Assembly: GCF_000150275.1 (NCBI RefSeq)
Contig: NW_002060950.1
Location: 2,840,106 to 2,904,105 of the forward strand
Direction: 5' to 3'
DNA length: 64,000 nt
From: Trichoplax adhaerens
Lineage: Eukaryota; Placozoa; Uniplacotomia; Trichoplacea; Trichoplacidae
The stretch's first letter is position 1. Each line of letters opens with the position of its first letter. Position numbers and translations under genes: made by a program. This document shows positions 50,991 through 62,754 of the stretch, piece by piece. A model generated the notes under the pieces. The model saw nothing but the letters and a program-made list of their open reading frames with translations. It ran no database searches and was not told where the DNA came from.

Positions 50991-53900
50991 TTTCTAGCTA
51001 GTTGTTATAAAATTGGGGAATACGAAAATTCTCAACTTCACTTAGTAAATTCTTAGTTTGCAACAAATGATGGATTTGCTGCAATTAGCTACCGGAGATG
51101 CGATTTAATGGCCAAAGGTTATGAATATGTCCCTTAAATAAGTTTCTTGAGGGGCTAATTGCGATTCTTTGGCTAATCATTACTAATTACATTAGAAATA
51201 AATTGAATTAAACATTAATATATCGTATTACCACATGCAGATATATTATTTACAGATGGTCTCTAAACGATGTAATAAGATCAGAAGTCCTATTGATCTT
51301 TTATTCCTTGTTCTGATAGTGCCATAAAATAACAAAAATAGCAGAGAGTACCTTTCAATGTATCGTAGACATATAGTCTTCTTTACAATATAGAGGATAA
51401 TAAGCTATCTGAAATCTTACCATGTATACTGTATATTCAAGTTGGCAAATAGGATCACAAATAATATAATTATAATTTGACAGCAGTAGCATAGATCATC
51501 TCTACCTCCTTAAATATTGGATATTACACATCATTTTTATTTAAGCTAGACAAACTAGATTAATAAATTAAGGATGAATCTTAACATGGGATTCCTAGTG
51601 AGAATATTACGTCAAAGTTGGCGTAAATCATAATGGCTCATTTTAGTAAACTCTATTAAGCGAGGTATAGATGCTACTATAGCTAGAATATTAACTATAA
51701 TTAATATTTTAAAGCATATTTGTCAGAGGAGAAAATGTGCTGCTAATTATGTTAAATTACTTGTACAAGATATTTAAGCCAGATACCGCATAAAAGAATC
51801 TTTATCAAATCAATTTTTTACAGATCTTCCATGTCTGATCGTTTAAGACAGTCGCGTCTGGCAAAAATTGCATTAACAAAGTTATGTTCCTGGTTGAAGG
51901 TGATGATTATTACACCATGTGAAGAATATCGTTAATTTAGTTAGATAAAAATAGATTCTTATTATAGCAATATACGCATCAGATGGCAACTACTAATAAG
52001 GTCCAACATATATTATTCTCAAAAATAGTTATCCCTTGAGTCTTGACTATAAGTCTATCGCAACATCCTGAACATACCTTGATATTGTTCATGTATGGCT
52101 ACGTGATATTTTAATTTATGCCAAAACTGAGCATATTGATCGTTTAAGCTGTTTCTTGGTAAACAATTCGAAAGCTATATATAGAGCTTCGTCATTCTCT
52201 AGATTACTTATGGACAGCAAATAAATTTACCTCCAGTGAAAAATAAAGGTTATGCTGATAATAGGAATGTTTGGATTGCAAGTTTGCGGATTAGTGCTTA
52301 CGTAGGCATTTCCCGAAAAATAAAATTTCTTATAATCGTCATAGGTGTAATTATTGATAGAAATATCTACTTATTAAAATTTGATTTAAGCTACAATGCT
52401 GGTATGCAAAATAAATTGATATTGGATATTTAATCATTGAGATAGGCTAATTATTCACTTTTTACTGGTAGAAGTGTACTTTATGTAGTATTTCATCTTC
52501 TTATTAATTAATTCTATGAATAACATTAAAAGGCTAGCTAAGGTAATGTAGTGCCTATGAATTGCAATAGAGAATAGAAATTATTTGAATTAGATTGAGA
52601 AATAACCATGGTATTGGTAGACATTGGTGATGATCTCAATAACGATAGTTACTGCACTGTACTACTTACTGTATTACATAATTAGCTGATACATACTGTA
52701 TATCAAGTGCCGCAATCTTTTGAGATATTTTAATCACCTCGAGACAAAAAATGGTCGATTTCGGCTCATGTTTAGTCAACGGTTATGAAACAGAATGATA
52801 ATACCCCTAAACGTAGATTTATGATGTTTATCAATTGTATTTGTGTCCAATAAACGTAATAATTGCGCTGATTAGAGAAATTTCTAAAATGTAGGAAATG
52901 GAAACAGTTTCGATTTGCAGATTAATATTTATTTTGGTATTTACTGAAAATTTTGAACATTCCCGATTGTTTAGGATAGGCATATGATCGCTTTCAAATA
53001 TAATCTACGCTTAATAAACAGAAATGAATGTAAAATACGCGTAAATCATAGCTGACCATTTGATTTGTTCCTCCTTTTCCAGCAAAAGGCGTTTTTAAGC
53101 AGCATTTCATTCTTGTATTAATACGGACGTTAAGGATTGCTGATATGAACTGGCTAGCTAAATAGAGACTTTAGGCTTTGGAATATATAGAGTACTGCAG
53201 CTTGAACTTAAGTGAGAAATAGCTATAGTACTGCTCAATAAAAAGTAATGGATGATCATTGAACAGTAATTAGTGCTTATAGGAGTCAAGACAGGAATTG
53301 AAGATATTATATACTATGGCGTTACTGCAGCTATTTTATGCATTCCATGACTATTTTGAAACGATTAGACTACATTTGCCCATGATAAATTTAGATCAAA
53401 TCAGTATTACATTTAAGGATCAGTGATTTATTTTAGACCTAGATGGCTTCTCATTTAATCCAGATCACTAAATTACCAAGTATGATTATAAAAATAAACC
53501 GTAACTTTCTTATTTCAATATTTATTTCGGCTCTAATGGTATGTTTTATGGGCTCCATCTCATGATTTTCGTTACTACAACATTTGTCACACACCGATAC
53601 TTACCAATTGCATCAAACCATTTAATTTCGTTTGCAGTTACCTGTAGCTGAGCAGTGGGAATTGAATTTTAAAATGAAATTAGATGACTGTTCGAATAAA
53701 CTAAATTTATTATACTGCATCCTGTCAAGCAGGTCGTCCACTGTATTGCACAATCATCTTATCTCCATAATTAATCGTACCTTCTAAAATAAAACTGCTC
53801 CAGAATAAGTATTATAAAAGTTTTCTAGCATTACTACTATACGCGTATATGAAGTTTGCATACTGGCAAAAGGTATGCTGCGGTGCAATAGCCTACATAA

Positions 53901-54380
53901 TATAGTGCTTCATTTTACACTACTATAACATGCTTTTATCACACCCAACTACTGTAGTTGTGTCCCAGCCATATGATAATTATTAACTGTTGAATAGAAA
54001 GTAACTATTTATTGTATGCAGTAGTTTTAATGTCTGATATTAACAAACGAGCTGTCAATGAATTTTAGTTACACAATCAACTATAAACATGACCAACGCC
54101 AACGTTGTTGAAGCCTCGAAATGTTATATTCTAGTAATTATGAAATAATAATCGCAATAATTTTATTATATGAATAATGTAATACAATCATTATAATAAA
54201 CTGACAATCATTATAAAAGATTGACAATCATTATAAAGAGATTGACAATCATTATGAACGATTGTATTACAATATGCATCAGAGAACCTGTGTATGAAAA
54301 ATTAGAAAAAAACAATAATTTACAGTTATTATGCTATTAATATAAAAGGTATTATAATAATTAAGAATAAAGATTAACAT
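50991..54380. other. Intergenic region between the decapeptide-repeat gene and the Tudor gene
   Basis: AT-rich, with no exon I can support. It ends with a small tandem repeat (54178-54272) near the 3' end of the Tudor/RRM gene, listed separately. That gene's 3' UTR should lie just left of 54381. Confidence 0.5.
54178..54272. repeat. Short tandem repeat bounded by an inverted repeat
   Basis: Four to five copies of (T)GACAATCATTATAAA, about 19-22 bp apart. The array is flanked by TAATACAATC on the left (about 54180) and its exact complement GATTGTATTA on the right (about 54262). It lies about 110 bp beyond the stop of the Tudor/RRM gene, so it is likely in or next to its 3' UTR. Confidence 0.8.
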
Positions 54381-57300
54381 TTATTTCTTTACGTAAGAAC
54401 TATAATGCCTTAAGGCAGCTAGACTGTCTTGTAATGGATTTAAGTCACCATCTGTGTCTTTGGTATCATTAATTCGCTTTGCATATCCTCGCATTATCAA
54501 CGTGTTTTCGATTTTGATAAGCGATGATTCTTTGGTGACTTGTAACTGAACATCATACGTACCGTCGTTAGATATCGAAATAAATCTGGCTTTTAAGTTT
54601 CCTAAAGTAACTAAATTCCGAAAGGAGGAGATTGATTCCGTATTCCATTCGCCGTCTTGCAGCGTTCCTATACATTTATGAAGGCTACATTGCATGGCTA
54701 ACGGAGGTACAGGATCGGATTCATTATAATTTGCTCCAATATCTGCAAGACTAATACAATCAGTGGTACCATAGTCAATATTGAGCACAGCTGCTTGCTT
54801 ATTTGGAAGAAGTCTCATGATAAGACCACGATACCACCCACTACTTTGGGTGCCAATAAAGTATATCTTTCCAACAGAAATACCTTTGTGCCCAACTGTT
54901 TGCATAGCCACCTTCATGTTTTCTAGATAATGTTTATTCATTTGTCCAGTTTCATCACAACAATGCAACCAAAATAATCCTGGATTGATAATATTAGTAA
55001 CTTCCACTTTAATTAGATTCTCAGAAGATAGTAGATTAGCTTGATTTATAGGTAATAATGATTCTTTTATCATTCTGTGGAAGCTATGGATCTTACAAAG
55101 AAATCTATGAGAATCCCAGTTTAACTTACACAGATTTTTCTCAACTAATATTCGATTAATATTAGTTAAGCCATTCTCATTATTAACAAATAAATCAATA
55201 TGATAGTTGTATTCATCTCGTAAAATTATTTTTGCTTTTAATAAGACGTTTACATTTAAAACTAATCCTTTAAACCAATCAACTATATCAGGGACCCAGC
55301 TTTCACAATTATCTGGATTGGTAATTCCATATAACGTGCAAGGATAGATGGAAGCATAGGATTGTGCAACTGATTTGAACAAGGGTTTAATTTCGTTCAA
55401 ATCAATAGTTTGCACAATCCCTTCATCAACACAGTGTATTTCAGCATTCTCGTTACCAATAGTATCAATTATTACGCGACGCCAATGTTCGGCAAAAAAT
55501 GCACTATAAGCTTTGCCACATGATAGCTCATTGATATTAACAGACCTGACGTTCTTGCTGTATCTTTTGTCCATAAGATCTCTTATGTCACTATATTGTT
55601 GTATTTCACGATCAGGTTCCAACGATTTGACTAGAAAATAGTTTGGGTTTACAACATCGGTAATAGCTATGTCTATTGTTGCACTGACTACTAGTTCCTC
55701 ATAACTTAATGAATCAATACATTCGTTATCGGTATCTGTACTTGCCTCTTCGAGATTATTGTTACGATTACTTAATATAGGTACATTGGTAGATGCAGTA
55801 TTTTGACCTCGAGTTGAGATATTATGGTCCTCCGTTTCTATAATATTTTTGTCCATTGATGGAACAGTTTCTTTCAAGTTAGGGTGTCCAGATGCTGCTG
55901 ATAGTGAGCTCTGGGTATTGCTCAACTGTTCACTTGTTGAGCGAATAGATTGTAATTGATTATCCGTAATATCCAATTGTAGCATTGTAAACTCTTTTAC
56001 TTTGTCTTTAGCCATTAATATGTTGCGAAGAAATTCCGAATTTTCAACGTTGAGAAAGGCATAACGACTTCTACTCACTTGCTCATTTAAACTTTCTTGT
56101 AAATTATCAGGTAAAAAGATAATAACTTCAATTTGATTGCTAAATTTTTCATCAATAACAACGGCATATAAATGCGAGGCTGTATCGAGAAGTGCAGCAA
56201 GATGTCTTTTGCCTTCGATTCTTGCACTACCATCTAATGTATCTGTTCCGTAAAGCTTAAATGGATAAGGACCAGATTGTGTGTAATGTAAATATTCAGG
56301 CAGTTTATAGAGAGAATTTAGGTTTACATTCTGGATACTACCACCAGAATCTATGAAAGCTACAGTAGTGACAGTATCCAACGCTAGCACACGTACTCTA
56401 TGCAGTTTGTTTGTAACCACGCCATATATTCGACCTACTTTAACTTCGTTACTATTTATTTTTACCCAACATTTCGATGGGTATATAGAACCGACAATAT
56501 CACCCAGCTTGAAAGCCTCAGAACTAATTTTTCCCCAAAAGGAACATCCGTCATTACACCAGGTAGCAGCTAGTGGAAGTACCATGCTATCTTTATTCGA
56601 GCTATTAATTGTGGGATAATTAAAGTCGTTATATGATAGATTGTCGTGAACATGAGGATCAACACTTTTATTGTTATTTCCAGTTGTAGCTCTGGATAAG
56701 GCAATTTTCTTTTTGGGAGAATGCCTTGCTTTATTACTAGGCGCTTCATCATTCGAAAACAACGAATTGTTAGTATCTGACGTTTGGTGTGCATCGACAG
56801 TGCTTCTTTCCATACTTCGGTGTTTACTGGATGTTTTACGGTGATCGATCTTTCGTACATCAGATGTTGAAGATTCGTAGCTACTAGAATCTGGATATCC
56901 ATCGTTGATACTAGATGAACGCAAGCTTCTTGTTATACTATCAGTAATATCTTCAGAGGTCAATTTGCCGTCAATTTGACTATCAACTTGCTTTGCATCC
57001 TTATTTAAAGGAGTATTATTTAAGTCACGCCTTGCATCGATAGATTTGCCTGCAATATAAATTTATAAGATAGCAAGATTTAGCATAAGAATTGCCGAAT
57101 GCAGTTCAAGTATCACAATTTAAATCACAACTTACTAGATGCATTAATTAACACAGACGATCGCCAAGAGGTATTGTTTCTGGTATTTGTGTCACTTTCC
57201 ATTTCATCTACTTGTACATTATTTGTAAAATTTTTTGCAGAACTGTTAGATAGGCTCATTTCTGAAGCAAATCTGCTTAAAAATTTCTCAAATACACGAT

Positions 57301-60300
57301 GTAATTTTTCCAAGCGTTTATTTTTTTCTGTTTCAGATCTCGTTGACCATGAACAACTTGTAAATAGAACGTTTGATGGCATTAAATTAGCAGCATGATA
57401 GCTGGCGAGACCATCAATTTCGCTTGAAAATTTGATAAATCTAAGAAAATTGTACACGAAAAAATTTAGAATAGCTTAGAACTTGTCTTACGTATTATGT
57501 TTTATGTCGAAATGAATGAAGTTGGGCATTACAAAGTTATCTTTCCATCATCCTGCTGATCTTTCTGTTCTGACCATTCGTTGATTACAAGGCCAACTTT
57601 ATCAATAGCGACCAATAACACTTGCTATGATGTCCAAATATCATGAGAATAGTGATGTAAATTAAGTGAGATTAATTCAAGCTTACATCACAATGACAAG
57701 TGATAATAATCTCATTCAATTTATAGTCACTATAGACATTTCATAACGGATATCGTCACATAATGATAACTACCTTAGAAATTATGGTATTAGAGTAACA
57801 AAATTGAATTTCACAGTCGTTCTTGACAGAAGCTTGACCAAATTTTCTGTGAGCTAATACTCTACGTCTTAAACATTCAAAGGATATATTGCCAAAAATT
57901 AAAACACTGATAATTCAACAATTCGAGTATAAATGATAACCATATTTCTATCATGATCATTATAATATAATTATCGGCATTTACATTTTCTTTAAATTTT
58001 TTTGGAAATCTGTCGTTGTCATCAGTATTTTGTAAGGATGATTGAAAGCAAGTTTAAAATCAATCATCCACTCCTTTAGGGCGTCCTTTTGAGATTGTGG
58101 GCTAATCAAGTCTAAAGTAACGTCTAGTTTTTGACCTTCAAGCTTGTAACGATTCATCGCAGCTATAGCTGCAAAGGTAGATTCATCTGATACATATACA
58201 AGTGTCCTAGTTGAACAAAAATAACTCTCTTAGTTGTCCTGTATAGTACGGCAGATTGCATTAACAAAATCATTATTGTTTCTGATAACAAAATTTTCAC
58301 AAACATGTGCCAGTTGCCCTTTCGAGAGTATTCACGACCACCAAGAATTTTAATTTTTCCAAAATTTTCAAATATTTCTTTAATTCTTTCCTAATTAAGT
58401 TATTTGATATGAATAATAACATTAGGGATGTTATACGTATGAAGCATTACAAATCTTGGCAATTCATCCATATACAGGCTTAATGAAGTACTGCCAATTA
58501 CATATTCTACCTGATCCACGGAACGTGGTATTCTTGAAATGCAGATTACTCTGGTATTGGTAGAGGCTTTCAGGTCTTTATCTAGCGTTTGAGATTTCCT
58601 ACGTAATAACGACATAGATATATATACACGATCATTACTGAATTTTCACGCCGAGAGTATAATGTAGATTATAGGTAAAGCACGGAACAATCTTTCCATT
58701 GCTAGCTGTAATTTTGTAGTACAACTTTATTATAATTGATGGTAAATATTGATATACTTTTTTAAAATGGTAAATAATTCCTGAAAGACATTTTTGTTTT
58801 TTTCCGATATTTCATTTCGTAGTTGATATTCAGCAAATGCTTTCTTCAGATACAAAGTTCTTTTCCTTTTATCAATAAATTGTACATCTATCGTTTTATC
58901 GTTAATTTTATGATTGGATAATATTTGAGTAATTTTGAATGCTTCTTCTTCGGATTCAAAAGTAATCAATCTGAAATAGGCAACAACCAGTTATATTATG
59001 AACGACTGTAATACAGATTTAAATTAATCTTTAAATTTAAAACAAAACTATCGCTATGCCACTAACAAACTAGGTAGCTACATGCACGATGATATAAATA
59101 TAAACGATAATCAGTTATAGAAAATACCAAATTATAGCTTCTAAGTGATACATACCCGATTCTTCCAAAAGATGGATATTTAGCTGATTCAAATTTAGTA
59201 TCAAACTTTGTAGTAGTTATTTTTTCCAATTGATCAGAGAATTGTTTCTGTTACGATAGGATGAGAAGGTAGAGTTGCCAAATACAATTAAATGTCAAGA
59301 TGCCTTAATTTCAATCATTTTGGCTATAGAATTTTATCCATCAAACCTTAAAATGATACTTACTTTGGTAATTTCGTTAGGAAGATAGCGTATTCTTATC
59401 GTTACTTTGCATAAGTTGTATTCTTTGAATGCTGTAGAACTATCTGAATCATGATTTGAAGTAGTGTCAACGGAATAAATACTTTTTTCTGTATCAGTAT
59501 CCGTCATTTCTGAGTTCATATCCGTTCCTGTATGGTCTGGATTGAAAGCTCTTTCTATTTGCAGCATGAATTTTTCTGCAGTATCTTGTGTATTAGCGAA
59601 GGTACTCAGTTTATACATTGTTTCCAGTATGGACATGTCATGAATTTGAGCATTGGAAATGGAAAACTTTGTAGACATCTCGTCATCTATTACCATTTCA
59701 CTGATTTTATCCAAGGCACGTTTGCACCGAAAAGCGTCATCTCTCAGCTTGAAAGATACACGACTAACGAAAGAGTAAGAATAATATCATTAATAGCGAA
59801 TTCTTTCACAGTATTGATCAGACATTGGACTTGTGTGCATTAGGATAATAAAGGGCAAGTCATTGCATATCTCTTTCACTACGGCCACGACTACTCCTAA
59901 ATTAGCCCAATGCCAGCTTAGTGTTTATGCTGTAGATGTTATAGCAGGAGCTATACTATCAGACTACAATTAAAGCTATTTTTACCCAAAGAAGACGTGT
60001 GTCTACGACAATAGTTATTGCAGTAAAATGATGGCATAAACCGTTACTACAGAAAAGAACTTGTGATTGCATGTAAATAAGGACAATGCTGTAGACTCGG
60101 TCTTACAAATAGACATTAAATAATTTTGGTAAAGTGATTGGAAGGCAAAGCGTGCCGCCGCCTATTACTATTCAGCGATCATTACTTTAAATCATGTCGT
60201 CATGGATGACAGCTAAATAAGGCATTTATTTGGCAGTAAGAAGAATACCAGCAGTATGCATAACACTTACACAGTTGGTGTTCGCGAGTAATTGATAATA

Positions 60301-60595
60301 GGGCCATCCACGATAAGGCCAAATTGAGGTAAAAATTCAGTCAAGCTATTCTGAAATATAAAACAACATAAATTAAAATTCTTGATTGTTGAGGTGGCTA
60401 ACCAAGCAAGTGATTGATAACTTGTTCATAATATCAAGTAAGTAATTAATCAACGAATTGTACAACTTGGCAATATGTAGGTCCATTTACCATAAAGTGA
60501 TGGCTTGGCATTTTTTCAAATTGGATAGTAATTTCGACAGGGTTCTGTTGTATTTGCCCAGCAAACATAGTAGCAAAATTGGCTCTATTCGTCAT
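54381..60595 (-). CDS. Three-RRM, three-Tudor protein (10 exons), probable germ-granule/RNA factor
   Basis: Exons in transcript order: 60595-60491, 60350-60271, 59763-59364, 59247-59156, 58970-58758, 58637-58511, 58390-58305, 58206-57985, 57440-57136, 57049-54381. All phases close and give 1432 aa. An in-frame stop precedes the ATG. RRM1 (about 20-95): VEITIQFEKM, then RVSFKLRDDAFRCKRAL. RRM2 (about 181-262): KVTIRIRYLPNEITK, then GRIGLITFESEEEA. RRM3 (about 325-410): TRVICISRIPRSVDQ, then MTLVYVSDESTFAAI. A Ser-rich linker follows. The 2669-nt last exon then carries three Tudor cores, about 724-794, 1055-1102 and 1270-1318 (DSGGSIQNVNL, DEGIVQTIDLNEI, DYGTTDCISLADI), each with extended-Tudor flanks. 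Tudor/RRM proteins such as TDRD10 and Vreteno act in piRNA or germ-granule pathways, but with one RRM and one or two Tudors. Weakest junctions: the 58305 donor (GTTTGT) and 57985. Confidence 0.85.
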
Positions 60596-62203
60596 TCGGC
60601 AGAATGTAGTCAATTATACACATAGAAAGTTATTGGGATCGAATCGCTACCAATATAATCGATATTCACAATATCTATCATACTAGGCTGACTTAAAATG
60701 GCATAAATATGTTAATATCGTGAATAAACTGGCTGCAATACGAAATCCTTTTGCCTAGATGAAGATGATCATGTTGCTGTAGGAATGAGCGTAACAATTA
60801 CAACATTCATTTATACTGTGCATGGTACAGTCATGGATTACTAAATACTCGTGGGAGTATTTAGTAGTCCTCAACTATATCTGTCTACTTAATCTAAATA
60901 TGGCTATTGATGTATGATCTACAATTGAATGCAGCAATAAAATCAGATTTATATTTCTGAATTCAAAGGGATATCATGTGGGTCCAATGTTGATATTTAA
61001 GAGTGTATTTTGAAGTGTAAACGAATAAATCCACACTTATCATCGAATTGGTGATCCATAACGTTCATTCTGATCATCATCGCTTACCTTGGTTTGGACA
61101 TGTTTGATTTGACGAAGAGATTCCGTTAGTCCAATCTCTTTCAATCAATTTAAGCAGGTAAATGGCCAAGGTGTCTACTTGCTAAAACAATAACCTACAC
61201 GTAGAATGCAAATTCAGCAGTCAATCAGTAATAATTCGATATCATCATGGTGAGATCAATCAATCGATAGACTATTGCGTTAACAGAAGTTGATCTATCA
61301 AGAGTATTGTATGACTGCATGGCGTTTTTAATGCAACAATATCCTGATAAAGATGTTCAAGGGACCAAGGGGAAGTTCTTTTTTGAATGGCTTTTCACAA
61401 AATTGAAATTGTTTGGATGACTTAAGATATTTTTTGTTCAAGGTAAACTGTTTGTACGAATCGCGGATGACAAACGATGAAAACTACAACGTTAATGGAT
61501 TCAGTATTTGAATCGATAATTCTCAAGCGTCAATTCTTTTTACAAATTGCTTTCTTCATTATCAACCTTTGGTGCAATGATATTTTTTATAGCCAACAAC
61601 AAGGTCAAATAAGATCCGATACAGTGATGGCCGACCGATCTATTTTCACCATGTCTAATCAAATTACACTTATGCTAACGTCTTCTACCTAATTTACAAT
61701 TTAAAAAGGATTGCATCGACAGGCATGGCGCCTGCCGTCTCTTACTACCTCTGTTGACGCTTGCTACTACTAAGTCTGTTGCTACTATATCGTCATGTTG
61801 TATGCCGTTGTAAATGATATTGGGTACATAAGAATTGGCAATGGATTGCAGAGGTGGATGTCCAATGAAGCCATCTCTGGACAAGACAACGTCAATGATG
61901 ATGGAATAACTACAAGGCTTACCATTGAATCAATGTTTACAAATCGTTCTTCTTCCCTGTATGCCAGTCTATAGCGTGATATCATCCAGGCAATAGTTAG
62001 TCTTTACAAGGTTAGATGAATCATTGTAGGCTAGGTTGTAGCATGCTGCCAATCATGAAAACAAACAACATGCAATTCAAGATGTTGGTGACATAAGAAC
62101 AAGAGGCAAAAAACGCTTCGTATGCCTAAAATGCCAAAATTTAAAAAATGAGCTATTCTAGTACCATGTTCAAATTAACACATGCCCCAAGGGCTGTACT
62201 GAA
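60596..62203. other. Intergenic region upstream of the Tudor/RRM gene
   Basis: Should contain the Tudor/RRM promoter next to 60595. No other exon can be supported. Short frames on both strands at 61477-61985 overlap each other and lack family features. A hairpin lies at 60835-60870. Confidence 0.5.
60835..60870. repeat. Inverted repeat, 16-bp arms and 4-nt loop
   Basis: GGATTACTAAATACTC (60835-60850) pairs with GAGTATTTAGTAGTCC (60855-60870), with one T-G wobble. It shares the TAGTAGTCC end with the hairpin at 48974-49011. It lies about 240 bp upstream of the Tudor/RRM start codon. Confidence 0.8.
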
Positions 62204-62475
62204 TCTAATTTGGATCGATTTGAAGCGATCGATTGCTCTACAAGCAGGCAATCGGCAATAGTAAAAGTAAGAAAGAAAATGAGTCCAGGGTTTTTCCTAG
62301 TCTAATTTGGATCAATTGGAAGCGATCGATTGCTCCACAAGCAGCCAATCGGCAATAGTAAAAGTAGAAAATGAGTCCAGGGTTTTTCCTAGTCTAATTT
62401 GGATCAATTGGAAGTGATCGATTGCTCAACAAGCAGCCAATCGGCAATAGTAAAAGTAAAATAGAAAATAAGTCA
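62204..62475 (+). repeat. Tandem repeat, three units of about 92-97 bp
   Basis: Units begin at 62204, 62301 and 62393 with TCTAATTTGGATC. Each continues with a GCGATCGATTGCTC-like word, a CAATCGGCAATAGTAAAAGTA word and GAGTCCAGGGTTTTTCCTAG. The third unit is truncated after AAAATAAGTC. The units differ by a few substitutions and short indels. Not coding. Confidence 0.9.
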
Positions 62476-62754
62476 GATTGAATTTGCTACCGATAGTCAC
62501 ACAGAGATTAATTTCACGGTGTGAAGAAGAGTAGCAGTTTCATCATTCCCCAATAACTTGTCCAGTTGAAGAAGAACAGTGAAGATGCGAGCCACCAATT
62601 TAGCCAGGTAATGGCGGAGCGCAAAACGGAAGAGTTACAACACGCTAACACTAGTGACTGACTAATCGATTCATTTATGGCCGGCCGGACGGTAGGACAG
62701 CAGTCCACGATAGTAGTGGACTCTGCTGCCCAAGCGTATAGTGTACAGTATGGC

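Noticed and set aside
61477-61985. Short overlapping frames on both strands upstream of the satellite
   Set aside because: Mutually overlapping, under 75 codons, no family features.
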